Source: Fragum whitleyi
Lineage: Eukaryota > Mollusca > Bivalvia > Cardiida > Cardiidae
NCBI GenBank assembly: GCA_948146395.1
Contig: OX411559.1
Location: forward strand, 30,410,708 to 30,474,707
Direction of reading: 5' to 3'
Length of the DNA stretch: 64,000 bases
The position numbers and the translations under genes are program-made. Positions 23,460 to 34,766 of the stretch are shown here, one piece after another. Below the pieces are notes generated by a model. That model searched no databases, was not told the origin of the DNA, and worked only from the letters and a program-made list of their open reading frames with translations. The stretch's first letter is position 1. Every line of letters begins with the position of its first letter.

Positions 23460-24620
23460 CATCTGAGCACAACGTGCTCTACAGGGGCTTTTAGGATCTC
23501 ACTGGCTCCGTCGTGCGTCGTGTGTCTAAAACTTTTTTAAAAACATCTTTTCCTTAACCGCTAGGCTGCTTTCAACGAAATTTTGCCAAAGTGTTTCGTG
23601 GATGACCCTCTTTACAAATTGTTCGCTATATTCTGATTGGCTCATAAATTTGGGTGTGGTAGGGCGGGGCTTATTTTGAGCTCGAACTCTTTGAACGACA
23701 TCTCCTCCTGAACCACTGGACCTATTTCATTGAAACTTTACCAGGATTTTCTTGGGGTGGCCTTTATTAAAAAATTGTTCGCGATATTAAGATTGGCAAA
23801 TAAATATGGGTGTGGCAGGGCTGGGCTTATTTTGAGCCTGAAACCTTTGAACGACATCTCCTCCTGAACCACTGGCCTGACTTCAATGAAACTTTCCGAG
23901 AAATTTCTCTATGTGACCCTATGCTTAAACTTTTCGCGAAATTTTGATTGGCTCAAAAATAAGAGCGTGGAAGGGAGGGGCTTATTTTGAGCCCGAAATC
24001 TTTGATCGACATCTCCTCCTGAACCACTACGCCGATTTCAATTTAACTTTACCAGACGACCCTTTTTAAAATTGTTCGCGATATTTAGATTGGCAAATAA
24101 ATATGAGCGTGGCAGGATGGGTTTTTTAGCCTTAAACCTTTGAACGACATCTCCTCTTGAATAAATGGGCTGATTTCAATCAAACTTTCCGAGAATGTTC
24201 TTTAGGTGACCCATTTCAAGAATTGTTCGCGAAAGTTTGATTGGCCCAAAAATATGAGCGTGGAAGGGAGAGGTTTATTTCGAGCCCGAAATCATTGAAC
24301 GAAATCTCCTCCTGAACCACTGGGCCGATTTCAATGCAACTTTACCACTTTTGGTACCTTCGGTGACCCTTTTAAAAAATTGTTCACGAATTTTTTGATT
24401 GGCCCATAAATACGGGCTTGACAGGGCGGGCCTTATTTTGAGCCAGAAAACTTTGAATGACATCTCCTCCTGAATCACTGGGCCGATTTCAATGAGACTT
24501 TACCAGAATATTCCTTTGATGACCCTCTCTACAAAAATTTGTTGGCAAAATTTTGATTAGCCCATAAATATAGTTTTGCAGGGCATGGCTAATCTGTAAT
24601 GAATGGGTGGGTATGGCGTA
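23460..24620 (+). repeat. Tandem array, unit about 155 bp
   Basis: A head with GAGCACAACGTGCTC (small palindrome) precedes diverged units. The word CGACATCTCCTCCTGAACCA starts near 23696, 23852, 24007, 24145, 24300 and 24458, a spacing of 138 to 158 bp. Each unit has TTCAATGAAACTTTACCAG and GATTGGC-CATAAAT words. Partial units flank the series, about eight in all. Confidence 0.8.
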
Positions 24621-24828
24621 TCATCTCTGTTTATTCTTCGAATGATATATCCTCTTCAACAAATAGGCAATATTTGAATAAAACTTTGCCAGAAGGTTTC
24701 TTGGATGCGATCCACTGGACCAATCGAATTCAGGCCCTCTTGTTATCAGTTTTCTTTCATCAGTTTCAGTCCTGTATAGCGATTCAGGGGTTTAAGCGCC
24801 TCTCGTTGTGAAATGCATTGATTTATAT

Positions 24829-25040
24829 ACGCCCGTCAAAAGACAGGATCACCTGTGGTGGGCAGAAGGCGTCAGCTTCGTTAGTGGCTTGAGGTCACCG
24901 TCTCTTGAACGCATTCCAACTTCTCAGTACTTTCAGTACTTTGATTTGAAATGGAATACAGGTATATAAACGATTTAATGTCCATTTAGTTGTGATAACA
25001 CACCATACCTCACATGGATCTACACATTTACAAAGTTAGA
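24829..25040. repeat. TATACGCCCGTC end fragment plus unassigned sequence
   Basis: TATACGCCCGTCAAAAGACAG is the inverse of the end of the repeat at 12402-12842. After it nothing is recognised. Confidence 0.4.
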
Positions 25041-25392
25041 ATGACAAATGTGACATATGTGTTTTTACAATATTAAGTAAAATAAAAAAAATGCTTGCAT
25101 GACTACATTTTGGGCCCGAGTTTTATACCAACGTTTGTAGTATTACCTGGATAGTACTTTAGACTGTACTTTGTTAAAATATGAGCCAATTTTATCCAAC
25201 AGTCATGCAGTTACAAAATGACCCTTTCCACAATGTTTTGGCTATAGCGCTATAGCTAAGCCATTCTTATGTTGCTTAACTACTCGTGCTCATAAATAGC
25301 ATCATTTTGGTATATAATATATCCAGACATACTGTTTTTTCTTTCGCAAATGAAGTGTACTTAAGACACTTGACATGAACCTTAAAAAAGTT
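25041..25392 (-). mobile_element. Inverted arm of the AAGGTTCATGTAAAG element
   Basis: Ends GACACTTGACATGAACCTTA, the inverse of the start at 21299 and 27231, and contains TTTTGGCTATAGCGCTATAG and TAACTACTCGTGCTCATAAA, shared with 27660-27700. It could pair with the 21299 arm as one large element split by later insertions, or be a separate half copy. Confidence 0.5.
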
Positions 25393-25722
25393 ATCCTTTG
25401 AAACAATATAGTTGGGATTTCCACCTATTGTAGAAATTAAAAGGCTTTAAGTGTCCACTTAAACTCGAGACGAGAATTCTGATAAAGTCAAGTGGATACT
25501 TAACTTTCAATTACCTTGAACTGAAGTGGACCCTGTCAGGATAAAAAACATACTATCGACCTTGTTCAGGTTGCGAATATTATTTGTAATCCATCATCAT
25601 CATTCGGAACATGTCTCAGACTTTTCAGTAAACTGGAAGGTACCTCGAAAGTTAGTGTAGTAATTTTGGGTCCTTTGTTTAAGTAATTCGGCTTCTAGTG
25701 TTGGTTTCGCCAATACCATGCG

Positions 25723-25812
25723 TACTGTTTGCAAATTACACCCCGCTTTGCACGCGCATTTGCGTGCAAAGCGGGATATAATTAACCAAAAGTTTGCACA
25801 GATTTTACCGAG
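25723..25812. mobile_element. Foldback element, diverged
   Basis: TACTGTTTGCAAATTACACC at the left and GTTTGCACAGATTTTACC at the right; the inner stem CCCCGCTTTGCACGC pairs with GCGTGCAAAGCGGG. Confidence 0.65.
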
Positions 25813-25947
25813 TTTGCTCTGTTCCTGCGTGATTCACGCAGGATATTCGTTCTAATTTTCCTTCTTACATGAGGGAGAAATAGGGGGAAATTCGACTCGA
25901 GTGCTAGTTCAAATCTCTTAAAAAACTATTAGATAGCGTACATATTA

Positions 25948-26350
25948 AAGAACACGATGGAATCGACATGGTGATTGCTTTTGAAATGAATCTGTAATGA
26001 AACTAAATGAGTGTGATGAACCCGTTTTGAATTTAATTAAAGGGAGGACATACAACATCGCTAATTCTGTTCAAGATGAAGAAAATTAGCGATTTTTTTT
26101 TCTCTCTTTAATAACAACTTAGTTAAAGTTTTATGAAATGCTTTTTTGCCTTCAGGAACCAATCAAGCGTTTTCGAAAAGTAGTTAAATCGTGGAATTTT
26201 CAAGCAATTTGAATGAAGTTTTTCAGATTTTTTGGTGATTTTGGAGAGTTTTGCATGGTTTGGGTGAGTGCTTGCAAATAAAGAATAGAGTAATGAGCGA
26301 TTTATTAAGAATGGTTTTGAACGGAATGAGTGTTTATTTCACAATGACAT
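25948..26350 (-). mobile_element. TACAGTTA-family MITE, diverged ends
   Basis: GAACACGATGGAATCGACATG at the left and TTATTTCACAATGACATTT at the right. The central part has GGGAGG and AATTCTGTTCAAGATGAAG. Confidence 0.65.
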
Positions 26351-26447
26351 TTCCCGTCTTTATATCAGTTATAAGAATTTGTTTAAAATTTGATGCAAAT
26401 CAATCACGAATTAAATTCCTGTTGATAATACTTAGTCGCCGTTTAAC

Positions 26448-26871
26448 TACAGTTAATGATTGTGAAATTGACATTCACCTCGATCAAAAACCATTCTAAA
26501 TTACCCATCCAGTGCTCCATTCTTTCATTCAAAACTCAAACCATTCAAAAGCGTTCCATTATTACTAAAACGATAAGATCAATAATTACATTGAGAAAAA
26601 AATCGCTAGAAAAAAATCAACGACGACACTGTCTAAACTGAAATATATAAGCGTCCGATTGGTTTGTGAAGATGTAGAAAGCTACTTAAAGAAGTTTTAC
26701 GCATATTTCATTCAATGGAAGTAATAGTTGTCGCTTATTTTGTTCATCTTCAACAAAATTAGTGATATTGGATTACCTTCCTTTAATTTCACTCAATACT
26801 CACACATTGCAATCATTCAATTTCATCCCAAGATCATTCATCTTGTTATATTTCATAATGTTGTTAATGCA
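26448..26871 (+). mobile_element. TACAGTTA-family MITE
   Basis: TACAGTTAATGATTGTGAAA at the left and ATTTCATAATGTTGTTAATG at the right. The stem has TTTTGTTCATC and CAACAAAATTAG. Adjacent to the previous copy, about 100 bp apart and in the opposite orientation. Confidence 0.7.
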
Positions 26872-26891
26872 TTCATTGACTGACAATTGAA

Positions 26892-27227
26892 AACATTTTA
26901 TAATATGACCTACATCGCGGGAGTGAAATAACCCCGATGGATTATTTTGATATACATAGTAGTGGAATGTCTATGCATATGAGCTAAGAACGTATGGCAA
27001 CGTTATATTGACATTGGTAAGATGACGTCATAGTGCATTGGCTGACGTCATTTCGCAAACGGCGTAATATGTTTCGCGGAAAAAATTGAATCTACAAATT
27101 TCTGAAATTTCCTAGTTTAAATTAGGTCATAATTTAAATAGAATATCATGCTCATAAAATACTGAATTTACTGAACTCATCATCTAAACAGATAAGAAAA
27201 AACTCGGCGCAGCCTCGTTTTTATCTT
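26892..27227 (+). repeat. Interspersed repeat with GACGTCA motifs, copy 1
   Basis: ATAATATGACCTACATCGCG at the left and CTCGGCGCAGCCTCGTTTTT at the right match 36854-37209 over the whole length. Both contain paired TGACGTCA-type sites. Function unknown. Confidence 0.6.
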
Positions 27228-27230
27228 TTT

Positions 27231-27794
27231 AAGGTTCATGTAAAGTGTTTGAGACCCAATAGTTAGGGCACTTCATTAGCCAAGAAAAAGCAGTATGTCC
27301 TTGTATATTATACATCAAAATGAAGCTATTCATGCGCGCAAACAGTTAAGCAACATAAGACCGCTATAGCTAAAGCGGTATAGCCAAAACATTGTGGAAA
27401 AGGGTCATTTTGTACAGATCAAGCAACTGCATGACGGATGCATAAAATTGCCTCATATTTCAACAAATTACAGTCTGAAGTACCATCCAGGTACTACCAC
27501 AACCTTAGATATAAAACTCAGTCTCAAAAAGGCTCTTTTGAAACAATCAATTTCCATTTATTTTGTCAACATACTTGTCAAACCGGTTTGGTCTGTTTTT
27601 AAAGAAAATAATATTGTGAAATATTTTCTGCGATTTATTTCAAATTATAGTTTTTTGAATTTAGTCTTATGTTGCTCAACTGCTTGTGCTCATAAATAGC
27701 TTCATTTTGATTTATAATATACTTGGATGTACTGCCTTTTCTTGGCAAATGAATGCCCTTAAAATTGGGTCTCAAACACTTTACATGAACCTTA
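27231..27794. mobile_element. DNA element with AAGGTTCATGTAAAGTG inverted ends
   Basis: AAGGTTCATGTAAAGTGTTT at the left and AACACTTTACATGAACCTT at the right are inverted repeats extending about 29 bp (to GAGACCCAA). Internal 101-codon frame at 27394-27699 shows no domain. It sits 65 bp upstream of exon E. Confidence 0.75.
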
Positions 27795-27859
27795 AGATGG
27801 CTCGTTCAATAAATTCGGTATTCAATGACCACTCATACTTGAATCATCTATTTATTTAG

Positions 27860-28066
27860 ACTGGGATGAATTTAATTTACAACCCAAACAAGAAGATAAC
27901 GGAATACCGATCCCTGTGAAGACCCTTCCCATTGACGTCATAAGGATCATCAAATCATTTCAAGACGAGCCCCTCCCGCCCCCACCAAAGAGCCCCTTAT
28001 CCAGCCGGAGAAATGTACCCCCACCCAGACCACAAAAACCGGCGAGTCTTAAATCACCAAGACAAG
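27860..28066 (+). CDS. CABIT adaptor, exon E (proline-rich, SH3-binding)
   Basis: Acceptor TTTATTTAG| and donor CAAG|GTAAAA, phase 1 at both ends (207 nt). It encodes NWDEFNLQPKQEDNGIPIPV, then a helix-like stretch and PLPPPPKSPLSSRRNVPPPR followed by PQKPASLKSP. PPPPKSP is a class of SH3 ligand, and RPQKP fits the RxxK motif bound by Grb2-family SH3 domains, consistent with a GAREM/THEMIS-type Grb2 partner. Acidic residues precede the proline block. Confidence 0.75.
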
Positions 28067-28089
28067 GTAAAAATTGAGTAAAGGACTTT

Positions 28090-29720
28090 TCAGAACAAGA
28101 TTCGTTTTAACCTCCATTGGACTAAGTCATCGGAGCTATTGCCATGACTCGTGTCCGTCGTAAGTAGGCGCATCCGTGCATCCGTGCATCCGTTAAATTT
28201 TTCTTTAAACATTCTGTTCTCAAAAACTACCTGTCAGATTTCAGCCAAATTTCTCAAGAATGATCCATGGGACATGCTCTTTAAGATATCTTCCTCTTCC
28301 TAAATTTTCAATCGGGCTGAAAATATAGGTTCTCAGGGCTGTCCGGTCATCAGAAATGGTCCAATTTGATAAAATTTAAAAACAAATCCTCTTCTCTGAA
28401 ACTGCCGATGAGAATACAATAAAACTTCACAGGAATGATACTCAGGATTTTGTCTTTCAGAATCCTTCGTCAAATTTTGATCCCGTTGATAACTTGCTCT
28501 CTGCGGGCTATAGCGTCACTGAGAAAAGGTCCCAAATGATTGAGTATAAAAGAAATGTCAGAATACAACAAAAAATCACAAGAATGATCCATGGGACATT
28601 TCTGTCAGATTTCTTCCTAAAATTCTATTTGGCCTGATAACATGGGTGCTGTTGGTCATTGCGTCTCCGAAAATTGGTTCCATGTGATAAAATCTGATAA
28701 AAAAAATCTTCTCTCAAACTATTGATCAGAATTCAAAAAGAATCGTCGCAGGAATTTTGCTCAGGATATGCTCTTTTAGATTTCTTCTCGAAAATCTGAA
28801 AAGTTTGATAGCATGGGCTTAACGAACTGTAGCATCTAAGCAAAATGATCCCAAATGATGAAAAATCCTCTTTTCTGAAACTACCGGTCAGATTTTAACA
28901 AATTATCACATGAGTGATCTAGAATCTATTGGACATGCCTTTTCAGAATTCTTCCTTAGATTCTGATCGAACTGATATCATGAGTGCTGTGGGCAATCAT
29001 GTCAAAAAAAAAAAGAAACTTCACAGGAATGATGCCAGGGACATGCTCTACGTCAAATTCTGATCGGATTGATTACACGGGCTTTACGGGCTGTTGCGTC
29101 ATTGAAAATTGGTCCGAAATAATGAAAAACAAAAAATCTTCTTCTCTAAATCTTCTGGTCAGAATTCAACAAATTTTCACATGAACGATCCAAAAGACAT
29201 GCTCTTTTAGATGTCTTCCATAAATTCTGATCGGGCTGATAGCATGGGTTCTATAAGCCTTCCCGTCAAATTGTCCCAAAGGACAAAATCAAATATTTTT
29301 TTCTGAAACATTTGATCAGAATTCAATTGAATTTCACGATGGTCCTAGGGTTTTACGCTACGATATTTCTTTCATCGATTCTGATCGGGCTGAAGACGTG
29401 GGCTCTACGGGTTCGTCACGTAACTGGAAAATATCCCTAATGATGAAAGATAACAAACAATCTTTTTCTCTGAAACTAATCACCAGAATTCAACAAAACT
29501 GCACCAGAATGATCCAAGGGACATACTCTTTTAGATGTCTTCCTTTGATTATGATTGGGCTGATAAGATGGGCTCTACGGTGGCCCCGCGTCTAGAGAAA
29601 TAGCCACGGTTGATAAACTTCACAGGAATAGTGCAATGGACGAGCTCTTTCAGCATGCTTTGTTAAAATCTGATTTTGCTTATAACATTGGTTCTTTAAA
29701 GTCATTGAAAAATTTCTCAT
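28090..29720 (+). repeat. Tandem array, unit about 160 bp
   Basis: A head with GGAGCTATTGCCATGACTCG and repeated CATCCGTG precedes about nine diverged units that share GTCAGAATTCAACAAA, CACAGGAATGATCC, GGGACATGCTCTTT and TTCTGATCGGGCTGATA words. Starts near 28226, 28397, 28557, 28718, 28878, 29150, 29310 and 29474. The frames 28984-29595 inside are artefacts of the units. Confidence 0.8.
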
Positions 29721-30329
29721 GTGATGAAATAGAAAAGATCTCAGAATTGAATGGTCAGAAATCAACTAAAATGCATAAAAAAAATTTTGTGAAAAAAAAT
29801 GATGCTAAATATATGATTATGGGCACATTAAAGCAGCTTGGAAATATTAGTCCATGTCATGGAAAAAGGAACCTTCTTGTAGATTGAACTTTGTCGAACG
29901 ATCTTCGCATTCATTCGGCAGGTATCTGTTAATAATACGTTCAATGAAGATACATGCTAAATATGGGCATGGCATTCAAAACTATTTAAAAATATTTAAA
30001 ATGCAAAGTGTTTGGTTAGGTTTTGCAGACATTTGACGTTGAAATATGATCTTGACCTTATCAACGACATTAGCTATGGAGTCTGTAGATGCGTATTATC
30101 AAACCAAATATGATCATTGTATTTTGAAAAGCAACGGAATTCGCGATGCCATGTTTTTATTTGGACAGACAGACAGTCAGACGTCCGGAGACAGATGGAC
30201 ATCGTAAATACAATGTGCTCTTTGATAATCGATACACAAAACAAAATCGGATCAGTGGTACAGAGAATAAACGAAGCAATTAAAGACGGTTAGTTTATGT
30301 CAATAAAATCGATTGTCAAATCGAAATTT
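29721..30329. other. Intronic; array tail and no gene
   Basis: Ends of the repeat element, including CAGACAGACAGTCAGACG near 30168. The 83-codon frame at 29636-29887 overlaps the array and has no domain. Confidence 0.35.
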
Positions 30330-30726
30330 AGTTGGAAACATCGTGATATTGACACGTTGAATGATTTTGAATGATATTGAATAAGTGTGTGGTGCGAGTT
30401 TTGAATGAAATTTACGAATTGACAAATTAATCGATATTTCATTAACACTCCCCTTTAAAAAGTCCACATCCTTTCCTATATAAAAAAAGTTCGTAACTGT
30501 TCCCGAATCTTCCAAATCAACACCAGCTTATAAAAACAAAGCATCATTTGTTCAATTTGAATGGCGTTTAAGCGCTTTGAACGATTCTGTGCTATATCCG
30601 AAGAATATTGGAGTGTTTCTGAATTGCTTCAGCAAGTGTTCAGAATGATATGATGAAGCGTTCAATCGAAGATTGGGAATGGTTTCTAATAGGAATAGTG
30701 TCAATTTCATGATGTTTCTTACTGTA
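30330..30726 (-). mobile_element. TACAGTTA-family MITE, weak centre
   Basis: AACATCGTGATATTGACACG at the left and TCAATTTCATGATGTTTCTT at the right, then ACTGTA. The central hairpin is largely lost. Confidence 0.65.
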
Positions 30727-31485
30727 GCAACAAATAGATTTCCAACTGTCTCCGAGAAGCTTCTAAATCTTAAGTATAAATAATTTGTTTTTTGGTTCTA
30801 TAAAAAGTCATGCACATTGATTGACTGAAAAAACAAGTTCGTTCCTCAAATGAATGTATTAATCCAAAATCATTCAAATCCACGAGGTAGAGTTAATTTG
30901 GAACTCGGCATCGATCATAGTTTAACGAATCCCGTTCGAAAGACCTCGGCTTCGACTCTTGTGACGTCATTTTAACCGTTTAACCTCGAAACTTCTAATT
31001 TAGGGCCAGGTTGGCGTTACTAGGGTTCCAAAATGGCAACTCAGAGTAGTTCCCAATAGTTTGATTTTTTTTTTAAAAAATCGGGTTTGTTTGTTTTTTT
31101 TTAATAACAAATTTACTTTGGTTTGGTTTGATTTTGTGCTTTATAAAGACATGTCTTATATTTTAATGAAAAAAAAATAAATAAATAAATAAATAAAAAC
31201 ACACACACACATTCCGTTTGCAAGTCCAAACTTGAATAACTATCTAAAATAGTTGATTTATCCAAATCACAGATTCATTGTCGTGTCAAAATCAATGATA
31301 CCAGGTAAAAACTAACAAAGGGTTTTTGAATTTGAAGTAATTGTAATTTAACGACTTTTAAAGTGGTCTGAACGTGTCTGTAGCAATCTCTCAAATTAAG
31401 CTAAGCGTTTTTTATCATGTGATTAGAATTTTCATTCTATTGGGTCCGTGTTTAAATTACTACAATACTTACACATTATTTTCAG

Positions 31486-31841
31486 TCACTAACCCGCCGG
31501 AACCGGAAAGTGATGGCGAATACGACGGTGACTATGAGATACCGGAACTCGACAAATTTCCGATTCCGGAAGAAACACCAAAACTACCAGACCGGAAAAC
31601 GTCCACGAGAACACCAAATCCGAAACAGTCTAACGTTGAGCCAGATAAACAATCAATCAAACCAAAACCTACGCCACGAACCGGTTTAGAAGTACACGCG
31701 TCCGTGAGTGGACAAACAGAGAGCGGGTATGACAACACAAAAATAGGTCGAGCTGTTGTTAGGCCGCAACAACAGATACCGGATGTTCCGTATGACGATG
31801 TTGATTATCAAGTCTATTCAGAAGTTTATGAAATACAATAG
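31486..31841 (+). CDS. CABIT adaptor, exon F (tyrosine-rich C-terminus, stop at 31839-31841)
   Basis: Acceptor TTATTTTCAG| joins exon E in phase 1 (G|TC gives Val). It encodes an acidic start (NPPEPESDGEYDGDYEIPEL), a basic/proline linker and a tail with PYDDVDYQVYSEVYEIQ before TAG. The closely spaced YxxV/YxxI-type tyrosines look like SH2-binding phosphosites. No donor precedes the stop with obvious strength except GCGTCC|GTGAGT (about 31706), which could splice to the SAM exon. A run of G follows at about 31859. Confidence 0.75.
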
Positions 31842-31854
31842 ACTGAAATGTAAG

Positions 31855-32238
31855 GTTTTGGGGGGGGGGGGGGTGAAAACCATGTTGTTTTCCATCAACT
31901 TTATTCGATATTAGCCATCAGTCTAAATATTAAGTTCTCATTTTTTATTGCTCACGGAAGATGATGCCTTACTTAAATTAAATAGAATTAGAACAAGTGG
32001 GATTTAAAGCTAGTTAAATTTTCACACAGAAGAAATACTTTTTTTGATATTTCCTCTAAACAATTGAGCATGGCCCCACAAAAACATGTTCAATTTTCAT
32101 GTCAGTACGGTATACAAAAATAATTGACTCTTACATTCATAAGTGCTCTAGCCCTTTAGATCGAATTCATTCTAACATTATAAGCCTTGTCAAAATGATT
32201 CTAACATAGAACGTCGAATAATACTGTTGAAAATATAT
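31855..32238. other. Downstream of exon F; no gene seen
   Basis: A run of 13 to 14 G (about 31859-31873) and AT-rich DNA; would be 3' UTR or intron depending on which terminus is used. No clean AATAAA was identified soon after the stop. Confidence 0.3.
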
Positions 32239-32498
32239 GTGACCCGTCACGCGAAAAGGGACCATCTCGGTAGTGCGTAAAGTGTCGACCCTATTCAGAC
32301 TGCGCGAATTGCGCAGAATGACTAGGGTTGTACTTTTCGCAATGTGCTTATTTTCTGAAGCTAGAATGTTCAATCTACCTTCAAGTGAAAGAATTTTTGA
32401 AATGCGACCTCTGTTTGACTTGTTCTAGACCCAATCTCTTTTTCAAATATTTGTTTTACGAAGTTCCCAGATGGTCCTTTTTCGCGTGACGGGTCACA
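32239..32498. mobile_element. GTGACCCGTCAC MITE, intact ends, next to the SAM exon
   Basis: GTGACCCGTCACGCGAAAAG at the left and CTTTTTCGCGTGACGGGTCAC at the right are near-perfect inverted repeats. The interior holds GTCGACCCTATTCAGACTGC and a second mirrored ACTAGGG. The right end is about 28 to 40 bases from the candidate acceptors of the SAM exon. Confidence 0.85.
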
Positions 32499-32535
32499 TA
32501 TATAAAAGCATATTCTATTGTCATAGAGCATCAGG

Positions 32536-32896
32536 AGAGCCGACTCCAAACCAAGTTAGTACAACAACAAGGGAACTAGAACAGCCCACTACACCAACTC
32601 AATCAACAAAATCTCCACCAAGCAAAAAACAAACGGCACCAGACATCGTCCGAAGTACGAGCAATCCAACTGAAAGCGATTTTGCTGGCGTGGCTAAATT
32701 ATCGATCGCCGGAGTAGCAGAAGTACTACAGAAACTCAATCTTGATAAATATGTGGACTCGTTCAAAAGGAATACGATTGATGGAGAGATACTTAGTGAA
32801 CTTGACGTAGAGGATTTTGTGAATGAACTTGGATTGAAAAAGTTAGAGGCTGTCCGATTGAGTAAATATGTGAAAACTGGGCATGTGCCAAAATGA
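32536..32896 (+). CDS. CABIT adaptor, SAM-domain exon (alternative or final end)
   Basis: The open frame ends at TGA 32894-32896. Candidate acceptors are TCATAG| (32526), ATCAG| (32534) and GAGAG| (32539); which is used cannot be settled. It encodes a Ser/Thr/Pro linker and then a SAM domain: VAEVLQKLNLDKYVDSFKRN, then TIDGEILSELDVEDFVNELG and LKKLEAVRLSKYVKTG. The L-x-L-x-x-Y-x-x-x-F and L-x-x-L-x-x-x-D-L-x-x-L-G spacing is that of SAM domains. The C-terminal SAM matches GAREM architecture. Confidence 0.75.
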
Positions 32897-32899
32897 TTG

Positions 32900-33070
32900 A
32901 AAATCTTGATACAGTTTGTATCTTTGCGAAGTAGACAAGTTGAATGATTTTTGAATAATTTGGGATGTAATGGGCGAGTTTTGAATAATTTTCAAAGGAT
33001 ATGAAACTTTTTCGATAATTTAGTTCAATTGACCAAAATAAGCAAAAGTTTTTACCTTCCTATAATACAA
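32900..33070 (-). mobile_element. Fragment of the TACAGTTA MITE
   Basis: AGACAAGTTGAATGATTTTTG then GGGCGAGTTTTGAATAA, as in the A arm; the hairpin region is degenerate (TAGTTCAATTGACCAAAATAAG). Only 10 to 20 bases after the SAM stop codon. Confidence 0.45.
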
Positions 33071-34440
33071 TCTGCATAGGAATGAATAACAAACGGTATT
33101 GAATGTAATATACATGTATTTTTTAATTGATAAAATACGTCGGTATTGCTATTTAAGCAGTTTTTCTACAGAGGTCAAATTCTGGTCAACTTAACCAAGG
33201 CATATCAACTGTAGCGCCGTTTCATGATCGCCATACTTCCTTTATCATGCAAAATTCAAAATTTTAAACAAAGGTTTAGTAGAAAGAAGACAGTCAAGAC
33301 TAAGGTCCGATTCCACGTCTGTGAAGCTGATCTTAGTCAATGCCCGGGTTGGCACGCAAAAAAAGAACTTATAGAGTTCGGATGACACATTTAACCGAAG
33401 CCCCGTGTTACGATGCTATACATTGAGCCCGTAAAAGAACCATGGCGGAACTCAGCAGTAGTTTCGACATGTATCCTTGCACTTTACCCCGTAACAACTA
33501 ACCGTCATCTGGAGCGTAAGGGCATATGTTACGGTAGCGACGATAAACAAACGAAACTACAATCGTTACATTTCAAACAATTGTATATGTGCGTCATTGT
33601 CAAAAATTAGACAGCATAGACAGCCATGCAGTGGATTGACAATTTTATTTTATCCTGTCACTAGCTATAAATATTGCCTGATAAAAGGGGGTATGATAAA
33701 CTTGTTGATATCAGGTCACTTGATCACGTGACAGCTTTATCATGTCACTTGGTCACGTGACCTACCGGATCTTCTTTTTGCGGCTATTAGGTCTGAAAAC
33801 AGTCCCCTCTAACATTTTTTTCTTTTGAATTTGAGTGTCTATTTCTGATAAAAAACATTTCACTCGATTCTCATATATTTTAAAAATCAAGTCGCGACAA
33901 TATCGATGACGTAGGACATCACTGATGACGTAATCTATAAATTGTGATGAAGCTTATCTCGGTGTTTACATTCGACCTCGAAAACTGTCATGATTTTAAA
34001 ACATTTATCTGAATGGATTCAACGCAGATATTATTTTTATGAGGGGGATTTCGGAGATAGTAGCTTTTCATCTGATCTCAATCTATGTCCATCCTCTGAT
34101 TTAGAGCAAGGAAGGCATTGAATTGAGATTTGCTTTTAGCTGCATGACAACAAAACTTCGGAGAAAAAAGGACGTTTGAGATTGCGAAAATCGCCCGATT
34201 AACATCTTCTTAATCATTAAGGTATGAAAGTATTACAGTTTTCTTTTGTTAATTTTTTTTTGCTAACGTTACAGCATTAGAAATCCTTTTAATAATCGAG
34301 TTTTTAAGCCGTTAGCGATCACCCAAACTGCTCCACCCATTCACCCTTATGACGAGGACTCGCCGATATCGAAGTTATAAATCGGGATCGGATTAAATTT
34401 TCGTAAATAAATAACGATTAGACTTTTGAAAAAGATTGTA
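33071..34440. other. Intergenic; no gene seen
   Basis: Contains two close CACTTG(A/G)TCACGTGAC words (about 33717-33764), each an imperfect palindrome with a CACGTG core. The 65-codon frame at 33413-33610 has no domain. Confidence 0.35.
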
Positions 34441-34444
34441 ACAG

Positions 34445-34602
34445 GATAAATAGAATAGATGATAGGTGACTTGAGATGGAAAAGTTTATCGGGCTCGGCT
34501 GCGGAATTTATCCGGTTCGCCTCCGGCTCACCAGATAAATTCCTACGCCTTGCCCGATAAACTTTTCCATATCTTGTCACCAACCATCTATTCTCTATTT
34601 AT
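34445..34602. mobile_element. Foldback element with TAGAATAGATGATAGG ends
   Basis: AATAGAATAGATGATAGGTGA at the left is mirrored by GTCACCAACCATCTATTCTC at the right; GGAAAAGTTTATCGGGC is mirrored by GCCCGATAAACTTTTCC. Loop GC-rich (CGGTTCGCCTCCGGCTCACC). Confidence 0.75.
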
Positions 34603-34766
34603 GTGAGCCAGAAGCTATCTTGAGCACAGTGAAACCTTTGCTCAGACCGCGCAGGTGCATTCGGAACGTCACTCGGCCTTTTCCGTAAACTACAACAGTT
34701 CTCGGATGTATATAAGGTGGATGGGTCTGTCACAAAATTGTGCATTTTGTTTGGCGGAAACAGTGT

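Noticed and set aside
29398..30036. Frames at 29398, 29636 and 29854
   Set aside because: Located in the 160-bp array and its tail; no domain, no splice context.
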